The notes beneath the pieces are model-generated. The model saw only the letters and a program-made list of their open reading frames with translations, was not told where the DNA came from and did no database searches. Position numbers and translations under genes: made by a program. Source: Lentzea guizhouensis (lineage in GTDB: Bacteria; Actinomycetota; Actinomycetes; Mycobacteriales; Pseudonocardiaceae). Taken from it: a stretch of 64,000 bases of DNA. Every line of letters starts with the position of its first letter. Position 1 is the stretch's first letter. Positions 34,789 to 44,005 of this stretch are shown here, in pieces. The stretch is from positions 8,742,001 to 8,806,000 of the forward strand of contig NZ_CP016793.1 in assembly GCF_001701025.1 (NCBI RefSeq). Reading direction: 5' to 3'.

Positions 34789-37080
34789 ATGTCCTCACCG
34801 TTGAGTCGACGTAGGCTCTTCCAAGCCGCCGGTGTCGTCGCCGTCGCGACCACCGCCCCATCCCTCATCGCCGGTTCGGCGCAGGCCGCCGCCGTTCCGC
34901 CGGTCCGCCCCGACGCGGGCGTGTCGGCCCACCCGTTCGACCTGTCCGAGGTGCGGCTGACAGCGGGCCGGTGGCTGGACAACCAGAACCGGACGCTGGC
35001 TTACCTGCGGTTCGTCGACGTGGACCGGTTGCTCTACAACTTCCGCGCCAACCACCGGCTGCCGACGAACGGGGCCGCGCCGCTGGGCGGGTGGGAGGCG
35101 CCGAACTTCCCGTTCCGCACCCACAGCCAGGGGCACTTCCTCACCGCTTGGGCGCAGGCGTGGGCGGTGCTGGGCGACACGACGTGCCGGGACAAGGCGA
35201 ACCGGATGGTGGCCGAGTTGGCCAGGTGCCAGGCGAACAACGCGGCGGCCGGGTTCAACGCCGGGTACCTGTCGGGCTTCCCGGAGTCGGACTTCGACGC
35301 GATGGAGGCCGGTTCGCCGAAGTCCGTGTCGTACTACGCGCTGCACAAGACCCTTGCCGGGTTGCTGGACGTGTGGCGGTACGTCGGCAACACCCAGGCG
35401 CGCGATGTGTTGCTGCGCATGGCGGGGTGGGTGGACTGGCGTACGGCCCGGTTGTCCTACAGCGTGATGCAACGGGTGCTGGGCACGGAGTTCGGCGGCA
35501 TGAACGCCGTGCTCGCCGACCTCTACCAACAGACGGGTGACGCGCGCTGGCTTGCGGCGGCCAGGCGGTTCGACCACGCCGCGGTGTTCGACCCGTTGGC
35601 GGCCAACCAGGACCGGCTCAACGGCCTGCACGCCAACACACAGGTGCCGAAGTGGATCGGCGCGGCCCGCGAGTACAAGGCGACCGGCACCACGCGTTAC
35701 CGCGACATCGCGCTCAACGCCTGGAACATCACCATCGGCGCGCACACGTACGTGATCGGCGGCAACAGCCAGGCCGAGCACTTCCGCGCGCCCAACGCGA
35801 TCGCCGGCTACCTCAGCACCGACGCGTGCGAGGCCTGCAACACCTACAACATGCTCAAGCTGACCCGTGAGCTGTGGCTGACCGACCCCAACAACGCGGC
35901 CTACTTCGACTACTACGAACGCGCGCTGCTCAACCACCTGATCGGCCAGCAGAACCCGGCCGACCCGCACGGCCACATCTGCTACTTCACCGGCCTCAAC
36001 CCCGGCCACCGGCGCGGCAACACCGGTCCCGCGTGGGGCGGCGGCAACTGGAGCACGGACTACGGCACGTTCTGGTGCTGCCAGGGCACCGGCCTGGAGA
36101 CCAACACCAAGCTCGCCGACTCCGTCTACTTCCACAACGGCACCACGCTCACCGTGAACCTGTACACGCCGTCGGTGCTGACGTGGACCGCTCGTGGCAT
36201 CACGGTCACGCAGACCACGAGCTATCCGGCGAACGACACGACGACGTTGACGGTCACCGGCAACGCGGCCGGGTCGTGGACGATGAGGCTGCGCATCCCG
36301 GCCTGGACCACCAACGCCACCGTCAGCGTCAACGGCGTCGCGCAGGCTGTCACGCCCGGCACCTACGCGTCCGTCACGCGGTCGTGGCAGTCCGGCGACG
36401 TGGTGGCGCTGAAGCTGCCGATGCGCGTGATCGCTCAGCCCGCCAACGACAACGCCGACATCGTCGCACTCACCTACGGCCCGGTGGTGCTGGCGGGCAA
36501 CTACGGCAACACGACCCTGCCGGCGACGCCGTCGCTGGAGGTCGGCTCGGTCACGCGCACGTCGGGGCTGTCGTTCACCGCGCGGGCGAACGGAACGCAG
36601 GTGAACCTGGGCCCGTTCCACGACGCGCACGGCTTCAACTACGTCGTCTACTGGAACACCGGCAGGAGCTACCGGTTGGTCAACGCCGGCAGCGGCATGG
36701 TGCTGGGCGTCCAGGACATGTCCACATCGGACGGTGGGCTGGCGGTGCAGTGGCACGACAGCGGCACCGCCGACCACAACTGGCAGCTGGTCACCGACGG
36801 CTCCGACGTGCGGCTGCGCAACCAGCACAGCGGCAAGGTGCTGGGCGTGGAGAACATGTCCACCGCCGACAACGCCCGCGTGCTGCAGTGGTCGGACAAC
36901 GGCACCGCCGACCACCGGTGGACCCTGCTCCCCCAGGGTGACGGCACCTACAAGGTCCGCAACGCGAACAGCGGCAAGCTGCTCGGCGTCCTGAACGGCT
37001 CCACCGCGGCGGGCGCGCAGGTCGTGCAGGACTCCGACAACGGCAGCGCGGACAACCGCTGGCGGCTGGTGGCGAACTGA
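34789..37080 (+). CDS. Secreted GH127 beta-L-arabinofuranosidase with ricin-type lectin domain
   Basis: A 763-residue exported glycoside hydrolase. The N-terminus is a Tat signal (SRRRLFQAAGVVAVATTAPSL...AQA). The GH127 (DUF1680) catalytic domain contains the zinc-bound cysteine site: EAC in DACEACNTYNMLKL and the paired Cys in FWCCQGTGLETN, equivalent to the Glu/Cys/Cys-Cys site of HypBA1. From about residue 625, three QxW-type repeats (VLGVQDMSTSDGG...HNWQL, VLGVENMSTADNA...HRWTL, LLGVLNGSTAAGA...NRWRL) form a ricin-B-like carbohydrate-binding domain. It would release L-arabinofuranose from plant material outside the cell. Regulation by LacI-type operators upstream fits sugar induction. Confidence 0.93.
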   Translation: MSSPLSRRRLFQAAGVVAVATTAPSLIAGSAQAAAVPPVRPDAGVSAHPFDLSEVRLTAGRWLDNQNRTLAYLRFVDVDRLLYNFRANHRLPTNGAAPLGGWEAPNFPFRTHSQGHFLTAWAQAWAVLGDTTCRDKANRMVAELARCQANNAAAGFNAGYLSGFPESDFDAMEAGSPKSVSYYALHKTLAGLLDVWRYVGNTQARDVLLRMAGWVDWRTARLSYSVMQRVLGTEFGGMNAVLADLYQQTGDARWLAAARRFDHAAVFDPLAANQDRLNGLHANTQVPKWIGAAREYKATGTTRYRDIALNAWNITIGAHTYVIGGNSQAEHFRAPNAIAGYLSTDACEACNTYNMLKLTRELWLTDPNNAAYFDYYERALLNHLIGQQNPADPHGHICYFTGLNPGHRRGNTGPAWGGGNWSTDYGTFWCCQGTGLETNTKLADSVYFHNGTTLTVNLYTPSVLTWTARGITVTQTTSYPANDTTTLTVTGNAAGSWTMRLRIPAWTTNATVSVNGVAQAVTPGTYASVTRSWQSGDVVALKLPMRVIAQPANDNADIVALTYGPVVLAGNYGNTTLPATPSLEVGSVTRTSGLSFTARANGTQVNLGPFHDAHGFNYVVYWNTGRSYRLVNAGSGMVLGVQDMSTSDGGLAVQWHDSGTADHNWQLVTDGSDVRLRNQHSGKVLGVENMSTADNARVLQWSDNGTADHRWTLLPQGDGTYKVRNANSGKLLGVLNGSTAAGAQVVQDSDNGSADNRWRLVAN

Positions 37081-37081
37081 C

Positions 37082-38260
37082 TCAGAGCTCACCGCCGGGC
37101 TTGCGTCCGGCGGTGAGCTCGTCGACCTGCGTGGCGGTGAACGGCGGGTCGAACAGGTCACCGCGCGCCGCGTGGCAGCGGAACATGTCCGCGATGTAGT
37201 GCATCCGGTCGGGCAGGTCGGACCAGTCGCGTGCGGCGGTGCCGCTCAGGCTGTCCGGGGTCGGGTCGACGGTCGCCAGCAGTGCCAGCAGGTCCGGGTC
37301 GGCCAGTTCGGCCAGAAGAGGCGGGAACGTGGCCGGCAGGTCCACGCTCAGGTCCAGGACGTCGCCGCCGGGCAGTGCCATCGTCATCAGGTGCTCGGTC
37401 ACGGCGCGGCGGACCAGGACGCGGGCCCGGTCGGCCAGGCGGTCCACCGCGCGGTGCAGGGCGGTGCGCCTGCCGAGCAGGGTCACCAGCGTCAGGCGCA
37501 GCCACCGCACGAAGCGGTTGCCCGGGAGCAGCAGGTCGAGCAGGCGGCTCTCCAGCTCGCGCGGGTCGACGACGGGTCCTTGCAGCGCGGCGGTGATCTC
37601 CGGTTGCAGGCGCGTCTGTTCGTGCAGGCCGACCTCGATGTTCGCCAGAAGCAGCAGCTCGGCGCGTTGCTTGTGGTCGAGGGTGGTCGTCGCGCGGTGG
37701 TAGCGGGTGAAGGCCTGCCGCAGGTAGCGCTGGCCCTCGGGTGGTTCGCCGGGGCGCAGGGCCGCGCAGAACTCCTCGACGTCGGCCGCGGCGAGGAAGC
37801 GGGCGAACTCGCGGGCGATCTCCTCGAAGACCTTGAGGTTGCCCTGGGCGGAGGCGGCGCTGACGGCGTCGAGGCGTGCGACCGAGACCACGGCCTGGCG
37901 CACCGTCTTGTGGGCGTGGTCCAGCACGTCGGCGGGAACAGCACGGCGCAGGGTGCGGACCAGCTCCTCCACCACGACGGTCACCTCGGGTGAGTTCTGC
38001 AGCAGGCGGCCGACGGTGCGGGCCAGGTCCTCCTGCCGGATGGTCTGCCCCACCTGCTTGGACGCCCACACCGCGAACGTGCACCAGTTCGACCCGCCGC
38101 CGGTCCTGGCGGCCAGCGCGCGGGCCAGCCGGTGGTAGCAGTGGGTGATCTGGAGGTTGCGCACGACGGGGTCGGCGTGCGCCGCGATGCGTTCGACCTC
38201 CTCCAGCAACGGCGGGATGTCCTCGCCCAGGTCGTGCACGTCCGCACCGGTCTGGCTCAT
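37082..38260 (-). CDS. Conserved hypothetical helical protein
   Basis: A 392-residue, almost entirely alpha-helical cytoplasmic protein that I do not recognise. It contains a Cys/Trp segment, SNWCTFAVWASKQVGQTIRQEDLARTVGRLL, and another, RYLRQAFTRYHRATTTLDHKQRAELLLLANIEVGLHEQTRLQPEI, that reads like a conserved core. No signal peptide or membrane helix. It converges on the GH127 gene, sharing a terminator that overlaps its last codons, and diverges from the M1-like gene. Confidence 0.7.
   Translation of the reverse strand: MSQTGADVHDLGEDIPPLLEEVERIAAHADPVVRNLQITHCYHRLARALAARTGGGSNWCTFAVWASKQVGQTIRQEDLARTVGRLLQNSPEVTVVVEELVRTLRRAVPADVLDHAHKTVRQAVVSVARLDAVSAASAQGNLKVFEEIAREFARFLAAADVEEFCAALRPGEPPEGQRYLRQAFTRYHRATTTLDHKQRAELLLLANIEVGLHEQTRLQPEITAALQGPVVDPRELESRLLDLLLPGNRFVRWLRLTLVTLLGRRTALHRAVDRLADRARVLVRRAVTEHLMTMALPGGDVLDLSVDLPATFPPLLAELADPDLLALLATVDPTPDSLSGTAARDWSDLPDRMHYIADMFRCHAARGDLFDPPFTATQVDELTAGRKPGGEL
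37085..37120. terminator. Bidirectional hairpin between GH127 and the helical protein gene
   Basis: GAGCTCACCGCCGG (37085-37098) pairs perfectly with CCGGCGGTGAGCTC (37107-37120) around an eight-base loop. It lies just after the GH127 stop codon and inside the last codons of the converging gene. Confidence 0.75.
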
Positions 38261-38423
38261 GCCTGCCTGTCCCTTCTCCACGGTCACACCTGCAGGATCG
38301 TCCGCGGGGCGGTGAACGTGACGCCGGATAACGCGTGAACATGGGCAAGTGGCATTGGCAGGGCTCGCGGCGGCGCGCCGAGACTGGCTGCACCCCTGCC
38401 ACCCTCCCGAGAGGTCTTCCCTC

Positions 38424-39812
38424 ATGCGGATTCGACGATCCTTCTCGTCGGCCACCCTGCTGCTGTGCGGCCTGTCCCTGTGCCCGGCCGTGGCGCACGC
38501 GGACGACACCATCGGCTCCGACGGCTATGTGCACGTCGCGCCCAACGGGGTCGTGCTCGGCGTTGACCCCTACTACCCCGCCGACGGCAACGGCGGGTAC
38601 GACGTGGCGGACTACGCCGTCGACCTGACCTACGACCCCGCCGCCCGGTTCCTCAACGCCAAGGCCGTCATCAGCGCCACCACCACGCAGCGGCTCAGCC
38701 GGTTCAACCTCGACCTGCGCGGCCTCACCGTGACCGCGGTGAAGGTGGACGGCGTGCCCGCGGCGTTCGTGAGGGCCGGGCAGCACGAGCTGGTGATCAC
38801 GCCCGCCGCCACGCTCGCGGCGGACACCGCGTTCACCGTCGAGGTGGTCTACTGCGGCCGTTCGCAGCCGGACTACACGCCCGGCCGTGGTGTCACGGGG
38901 TGGCGGACGACGTGGTCCGGCGGTGCGGTCGCGGCCGGTGGGGCGCACTCGGCGCGCACCTGGTTCCCGGTCAACGACACCTCGGCCGACAAGGCGACGT
39001 TCCACCTCACCGCCACCGTTCCCGCCGGGTGGACCGCCGTCTCGACCGGCACGCGCACGTCCGTCCACAACGGACGGCACACGTGGGTCGAGGACGTGCC
39101 GGTCACGCCGTCCGCCACCATGATCGCCGTCGACCGGTTCGCCGTGCGCGAGTCGACCGCGGGCGGAACCCCGGTCCTGGACGCCTTCGCGCCCGGTGCC
39201 GACCCGGCGCTGGCGGCGAAACTGCCTGCGGTGCTGGACTTCCTGACCGGCCAGCTGGGTCCGTACCCGTTGCCCGCGGCGGGTGGCGTGTACCTGCCGG
39301 ACCTCGTGCACTCGCACCCCGCGCAGGGGCGGCCCGTGCACGGCGGCGGTGCGGACCAGTCGGCACTCGTGCAGGCCGTGGCCGCGCAGTGGTGGGGCAA
39401 CCAGCTCGCCATCAAGATGTGGCAGGACCAGCCGCTGGTCGAGTCCTTCGCGCGGTACCTGGTGTGGTTGTGGGACGAGGAGAAGCGCGGGCTGGCGGTC
39501 GAGCAGCGCTACCAGGACGCGGTGCGGCGCGCGGATGCGCGGTTCTGGGGGCGGGAGCTGGCCGATCCCGGTGCCGGCAGGGAGTTCTCCGTGGCCGACA
39601 AGGGTGTGCTGATGGTGCACGCGCTGCGCAAGCACATCGGTGACGCGGCGTTCTTCACGGTGCTGCGCGACTACCCGCAGATCGCGACGGGGCTCAACCA
39701 GGGCTGGTACGACTGGGAGCTCTTCACGGCGGCGGTGGCGGACAAGGACCTCACGGCGTTCTACCAGGCTTGGGTGCACGGCACGGCTCTCCCCCCGGCT
39801 GAGCTCCGCTGA
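38424..39812 (+). CDS. Secreted M1-aminopeptidase-like protein without the zinc motif
   Basis: A 462-residue exported protein with a Sec signal peptide (RIRRSFSSATLLLCGLSLCPAVAHA). The N-terminal beta domain reads as an M1 family N-terminal saddle (YDVADYAVDLTYDPAARFLNAKAVI). In the catalytic region the helix that should carry HEXXH reads VQAVAAQWWGNQ, and the downstream NEG(F)A(T)Y segment reads VESFARYLVW. The QWWG context is kept but the zinc His residues and the general-base Glu are gone, so it is probably not a peptidase. It may have become a binding protein. GAGAGG lies upstream of the ATG. Confidence 0.82.
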   Translation: MRIRRSFSSATLLLCGLSLCPAVAHADDTIGSDGYVHVAPNGVVLGVDPYYPADGNGGYDVADYAVDLTYDPAARFLNAKAVISATTTQRLSRFNLDLRGLTVTAVKVDGVPAAFVRAGQHELVITPAATLAADTAFTVEVVYCGRSQPDYTPGRGVTGWRTTWSGGAVAAGGAHSARTWFPVNDTSADKATFHLTATVPAGWTAVSTGTRTSVHNGRHTWVEDVPVTPSATMIAVDRFAVRESTAGGTPVLDAFAPGADPALAAKLPAVLDFLTGQLGPYPLPAAGGVYLPDLVHSHPAQGRPVHGGGADQSALVQAVAAQWWGNQLAIKMWQDQPLVESFARYLVWLWDEEKRGLAVEQRYQDAVRRADARFWGRELADPGAGREFSVADKGVLMVHALRKHIGDAAFFTVLRDYPQIATGLNQGWYDWELFTAAVADKDLTAFYQAWVHGTALPPAELR

Positions 39813-39824
39813 GGAGCTCCGGCA

Positions 39825-39858
39825 GCGGTGTGCCCGCTTCAGGAGGCGGGCACACCGC
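39825..39858. terminator. Bidirectional hairpin between the M1-like gene and LysR
   Basis: GCGGTGTGCCCGC (39825-39837) pairs with GCGGGCACACCGC (39846-39858) around an eight-base loop, in the 47-bp gap between the two converging genes. Confidence 0.8.
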
Positions 39859-39859
39859 G

Positions 39860-40795
39860 TCAGGCCAGGTACCGGGAGTAGACGGGTGAGGCCTCGCATT
39901 CGAGCCGGTAGGCCAGCGCGGCCTCGGCGAGCACGTCACGGGCGAAGCCCGCGAACTCGCTGTCCCGGTGCCACACCAGCAGGAACCGCCGAGCCAGCGC
40001 GTTGTCCGCGAGCAACCGGACGGCGACGTGCTGGTGCCCTTCGCACGCCGCCTGCGACAGCCCCACGGCACCGTTGCGCACGGCGGCCACCGTCGTGCCG
40101 TAGGACTCCGAGACGTACCGCACCCGTGGCGTGAACCCCTTCTGGCGGCACGACCGGTGGAAGTACTCGTGGAACCGCGCCGAGTCCGGCGAGGGCAGCA
40201 CCCACTGCTCGTCGGCGAGCTGCTCCAGGCCGATCACCTTGTGCCGCGCCAGCGGGTGGTCCTCCCGCAACAGCACCAGCGTCTGGTCGTGCGCCACCAC
40301 GGCCAGGTCCACCGACGCGGGCGCGACCGCCTCGAAACCGGGGTAGTCCTTGACCACGCCCACCTCCAGGCGCCGCTGCGCCACCATCTCCACGACCAGG
40401 TCGCGGCACTCGCTGTCGAACAACGACGCCGCCGGGCCGTGCGGGCGGTGGCCGTCGACGATCGCGGGCAGGTGGCACAGGACCGGCGAGCACACCCCGC
40501 CGACGCGCACCGGTGCGGCGGGACCGGTGCGGACCTCGATGTCCCGCACCAGCCCCTCCATCATCGGCAGCACCGCGCTGATCCGGTCGAGCAGCAGCTC
40601 GCCGGTCGGGGTCGGGGTGACGGTCGTGGCGTGCTGGCCGCGGTCGAAGAGCCGCTGCCCCAGCATGTTCTCGAGCCGCTTGAGGGTGCCGCTGACCGCC
40701 GGTTGGCTGATGCCGAGCCGCACCGCCGCCTCGGACAGGCTGCCGGTCTCGCCGATCGCCCGCACGAGCCGCAGGTGGTGCACGTCGAGCTCCAC
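39860..40795 (-). CDS. LysR-family transcriptional regulator (cyclodipeptide operon)
   Basis: A 311-residue LysR protein: the N-terminal winged helix reads HHLRLVRAIGETGSLSEAAVRLGISQPAVSGTLKRLENMLGQRLFDR, followed by a periplasmic-binding-protein-like effector domain. GTG start with GGGAGGTGA upstream. It begins 14 bp after the NCS1 permease gene, so it is the third gene of the cyclodipeptide synthase operon and may autoregulate it. Effector unknown. Confidence 0.9.
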   Translation of the reverse strand: MELDVHHLRLVRAIGETGSLSEAAVRLGISQPAVSGTLKRLENMLGQRLFDRGQHATTVTPTPTGELLLDRISAVLPMMEGLVRDIEVRTGPAAPVRVGGVCSPVLCHLPAIVDGHRPHGPAASLFDSECRDLVVEMVAQRRLEVGVVKDYPGFEAVAPASVDLAVVAHDQTLVLLREDHPLARHKVIGLEQLADEQWVLPSPDSARFHEYFHRSCRQKGFTPRVRYVSESYGTTVAAVRNGAVGLSQAACEGHQHVAVRLLADNALARRFLLVWHRDSEFAGFARDVLAEAALAYRLECEASPVYSRYLA

Positions 40796-40809
40796 GCCGT
40801 CACCTCCCG

Positions 40810-42117
40810 TCAGCGGTGGGTGTCGACCCGGGATCCGGGCACCGGCCGCATGATGCCGACCGTTCGGCCGATCGCAGCGTACAACGCGAAGGCGACCACG
40901 ACGGAGTTGATCGTCGGGATGCCCACGGGCACCAGGAAGCCGACGGCCGTGCCCGCGGCCCAGCACACCAGCGCGGCGGGGACCCAGTCCGGCGGGTCGG
41001 CCGGCAGCTCTCCCCTCGCTCTGGACTCGGCCAGCTCGGCGCGCCAGGTGCGCACCACGAAGTACTCGGCGATCACGATGCCCGCGACCGGCGGGGTGAT
41101 GACCCCGATCCACGTCAGGAACACCGTGAAGTGGTCGAGGATGCCGATCGCGGACAGCAGGGTGCCCAGCGCGCCCAGCCAGAGCGTCGCCGTGGCGCGG
41201 CCGATCTTCTTGTGCAGCAGCACGTCCACGGTGTTGACCAGGCCGAGCGAGGCCGAGTAGAGGTTCCAGTCGTTGATCTTGAGGATCGCCGTGACCATGA
41301 TGAGCACGCCGACCACGCCCGAGCTGGACATGACCATGCCGACCACGTCCGCGCTGCGGGCGGCGTGCGCGAGCAGCACACCGGTCAGGCCGATCAGGTA
41401 CTCGCCGAGGGTGACGCTGATCAGCGTCTGCTTGACGACGTCGGAGGCGCGCCGGTTGAACCGGGTCATGTCCGGGGTCATGACGGCCCCCATGATGAAC
41501 GCGCCCGCGACCAGCGTGGTGCCCTGCGCGAGGCTCAGCTGCGGGCCCGGCGGTGCCATCCCCACCAGGTCGCCGAGGTCGTGGCGGCGCAGCTCGGACA
41601 CGATCGTCCAGCCGGTCAGCAGCAGGAACGCGGGCACGGTGAGGTAGGCCGTCCAGGCCATGGTGTGGAAACCGGCTACCACGATCACGGTCACGGCGAT
41701 GCCGCCGAGCAGCGCCCACGCCCACACCGGCGGTCCGCCCATCAGCCGGTGCAGGCCGTGCGCGAACACGTCGTTCTGCACGCCGAACCACCCGGCGAGG
41801 CTGAGCGTCACCAGCAGTCCCACGAGCGCCGACCCGCGGGTGCCGAACCCGGCCCAGCGGGCCAGCACCGACGTCGACACGTTCTCCCGCACGCCGGCGA
41901 TCCCCATCAGGATCGTGACGACCTCCAGCATGACCGAACCGAGGGTGATGGCGAGGAAGGCGTCCCAGAACGTCATCCCGAGCCCGAGCGTGGCGCCGAG
42001 CAGGAACTGGTGGAACGCGGACACCTGTCCGAACCGTTGCACCGCAACGGAAACCCAGGACCTGCGGGCCTCGTCGGGCAGCCGCTGCAGCGAGTAGTCG
42101 TCGTGTGCCACCGTCAC
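40810..42117 (-). CDS. NCS1-family nucleobase permease (cytosine permease-like)
   Basis: A 435-residue transporter with about 12 helices. It shows NCS1 features such as FHQFLLGATLGLGMTFWDAFLAI, GWFGVQNDVFAHGL and TPDMTRFNRRASDVV, closest to CodB-type cytosine/purine permeases. The GTG at 42117 overlaps the stop codon of the cyclodipeptide synthase gene (GTGA), so the two are translationally coupled. That coupling suggests nucleobase uptake or product transport tied to cyclodipeptide synthesis (inference). Confidence 0.9.
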   Translation of the reverse strand: MTVAHDDYSLQRLPDEARRSWVSVAVQRFGQVSAFHQFLLGATLGLGMTFWDAFLAITLGSVMLEVVTILMGIAGVRENVSTSVLARWAGFGTRGSALVGLLVTLSLAGWFGVQNDVFAHGLHRLMGGPPVWAWALLGGIAVTVIVVAGFHTMAWTAYLTVPAFLLLTGWTIVSELRRHDLGDLVGMAPPGPQLSLAQGTTLVAGAFIMGAVMTPDMTRFNRRASDVVKQTLISVTLGEYLIGLTGVLLAHAARSADVVGMVMSSSGVVGVLIMVTAILKINDWNLYSASLGLVNTVDVLLHKKIGRATATLWLGALGTLLSAIGILDHFTVFLTWIGVITPPVAGIVIAEYFVVRTWRAELAESRARGELPADPPDWVPAALVCWAAGTAVGFLVPVGIPTINSVVVAFALYAAIGRTVGIMRPVPGSRVDTHR

Positions 42118-42794
42118 GCCGCCTCGTCGCCGGGCCGCAGCACGACGAACCCCTGCGCCGGGTTCGGCACCCACGCCAGCTCCCTGGCGTAGAGCCGTTC
42201 CAGGAACGCGACCCGCTGGTGGTAGGCGAACACCGAGCTCTCGACGCGCGCGATCGCCGGGGTGTCGATGAACATCGGCAGCTCGGCCAGGAAGTACCGC
42301 ACGGCGCAGTGGAGCTGCTCGTCGGTGGGGGCCTGCCCGTCCGGCAGCCGGCGGTCGAGCACCCAGCGCGTGGCGTCCAGGCACTGCTGCGCGAACACGT
42401 CGTCGGTCATGAACCAGGCGTGCGCGCCGCGCAGCAGCTCGCGGTACATCTCGTTGCGCGCCAACGCGGAGCCGTCGAGCAGGTGGTGCTCCGGGTAGTC
42501 CACACCGACGTCGCGCAGCGCCCGGCAGATCTTGTTCACCACGTACTGGCCCTGCCGGGCCGCCTTGCGCTGGGCTCGGCCGGGGTCGTAGCCCAGCGCC
42601 TCCAGCGTGTACACGGCCGCCTGGTCCGGCACGAAGAAGTGGAAGCTCTCGAACTCCCGCAACGCCCACCGGGCGAGCGCGGTGATGCGTTCCACCGTGA
42701 AATAACTGTTGAACGGGCTCACTCCGACGCACACGTGCACACCACTCCGCAAAGGGGCAGCACAGTGCTCGGTAAGCGGAGTTGTCAGCAACAC
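42114..42794 (-). CDS. tRNA-dependent cyclodipeptide synthase
   Basis: A 226-residue CDPS, of usual length for the AlbC family, which makes 2,5-diketopiperazines from two aminoacyl-tRNAs. The catalytic Ser is Ser26 in GVSPFNSYF, with Asn29 beside it. The conserved Tyr and Glu are Tyr167 and Glu171 in RYFLAELPMFIDTPAI, and Tyr191-His192 (SSVFAYH) completes the NYH-subfamily pattern (Asn, Tyr, His). The start is GTG with GGAG six bases upstream. Product amino acids cannot be read without modelling the two pockets. It leads an operon with an NCS1 permease and a LysR, divergent from a second LysR. Confidence 0.92.
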   Translation of the reverse strand: MLLTTPLTEHCAAPLRSGVHVCVGVSPFNSYFTVERITALARWALREFESFHFFVPDQAAVYTLEALGYDPGRAQRKAARQGQYVVNKICRALRDVGVDYPEHHLLDGSALARNEMYRELLRGAHAWFMTDDVFAQQCLDATRWVLDRRLPDGQAPTDEQLHCAVRYFLAELPMFIDTPAIARVESSVFAYHQRVAFLERLYARELAWVPNPAQGFVVLRPGDEAA

Positions 42795-42972
42795 CGTCGA
42801 CTCCGAAAATGTAATTCACAGGGACAGGGAAATCCGGATTCGACCACTATCGACAGAAGCAGAACTGGTGGGTACTGCCGGAAGGTCATGCCGTCGGCTG
42901 ATGCGTCGGACACAGCAACGACGTGGTCCGTTCGGCCCTGAACGTGTGACAGCGCGCGCACAGCCGTGTCTG

Positions 42973-43914
42973 ATGAGTGACATGGAGCTCCAGGTTCGGC
43001 ATCTGCGGGTGCTGGTCGCGATCGCCCGCGCCGGCAGCCTGAACCGGGCAGCCGGTGAGCTGCGGCTGGCCCAGCCCGCGCTGAGCCACCAGCTGCGCCG
43101 CATCGAGCAGCTGGTGGGCGGCCGGCTGTTCGAACGGAGCCCGCGCGGCGTGCGCCCGACGAGGGTCGGCGAGCTGGTGCTCGCCCGCGCCGGGGCGATC
43201 ATCCCGGCGTTCGACGAGCTGGACCGCGACTTCCGCCGCCAGCCTCCCTCCCACGCGGGCCTGCGGATCGGCTGGAACGACAGCGGGCTCGTGCCGAGCC
43301 TGTTCGACTGCGTCGAGCGGCTGCTGCCCGAGCACGAGCTGACCAGCCGCGCGGACCTGTCGCACAGCAGGCTGGTCACGCAGGTCGCCGGTGGCTGCGT
43401 TGACTTGGCGCTGGCGATGATCTGCGGGCCGCGGACGCTGGCCGTGCCGGACGGGGTGCGTGCCGAGCGGGTGGTCGCCGAGCCGTCGTTCGTGGCGCTG
43501 CCGGCCCGGCATCCGCTGGCCGGCGCCGACGTCGTCGAGCTGGCCGGCCTGTCCGGGGAGCGGTGGATCGTGTCCAGCTGCGGCGACGGCTGCCGGGTCG
43601 TGTTCCGCGAGATGTGCCTGGCGCACGGGTTCACCCCGCGCATCGCGCACGACGTGGACGCGCTGCGGCACCGGCTGGTGTCCGGTGAGCACGGCGTGTG
43701 CCTGGTGCAGCCGACGACACCGGCGCCGCCGGGGATGGTGATCCGGCCGCTGGCCGGTGACCCGATGACCGTGCAGCACGTGCTGCTGTGGCGGGCGGAC
43801 CACCCGCTGGACACCCGTTTCGCCGAGGTGCACCGCGCCGCCGTGACCGCCTACGAACAGCTCGTCGTGGAGAACGACCACTATCGCGAGTGGCGGGATA
43901 ACCGCGCGACATAG
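42973..43914 (+). CDS. LysR-family transcriptional regulator
   Basis: A 313-residue LysR regulator: HLRVLVAIARAGSLNRAAGELRLAQPALSHQLRRIEQLVGGRLFER forms the DNA-binding domain. It diverges from the cyclodipeptide synthase across a 178-bp gap and so probably controls that operon. The ATG at 42973 or the one nine bases later could be the start; neither has a clear ribosome-binding site. It precedes rhodanese, thioredoxin and MFS genes on the same strand. Confidence 0.9.
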   Translation: MSDMELQVRHLRVLVAIARAGSLNRAAGELRLAQPALSHQLRRIEQLVGGRLFERSPRGVRPTRVGELVLARAGAIIPAFDELDRDFRRQPPSHAGLRIGWNDSGLVPSLFDCVERLLPEHELTSRADLSHSRLVTQVAGGCVDLALAMICGPRTLAVPDGVRAERVVAEPSFVALPARHPLAGADVVELAGLSGERWIVSSCGDGCRVVFREMCLAHGFTPRIAHDVDALRHRLVSGEHGVCLVQPTTPAPPGMVIRPLAGDPMTVQHVLLWRADHPLDTRFAEVHRAAVTAYEQLVVENDHYREWRDNRAT

Positions 43915-44005
43915 GCCGTCGGCAGTGGGCGGAAATCTCTCGCACGGACACACTCGGAATCGGCGCGGAACACCGCGCCGACCGTGCCGGAAAGGGATTT
44001 CTCCG

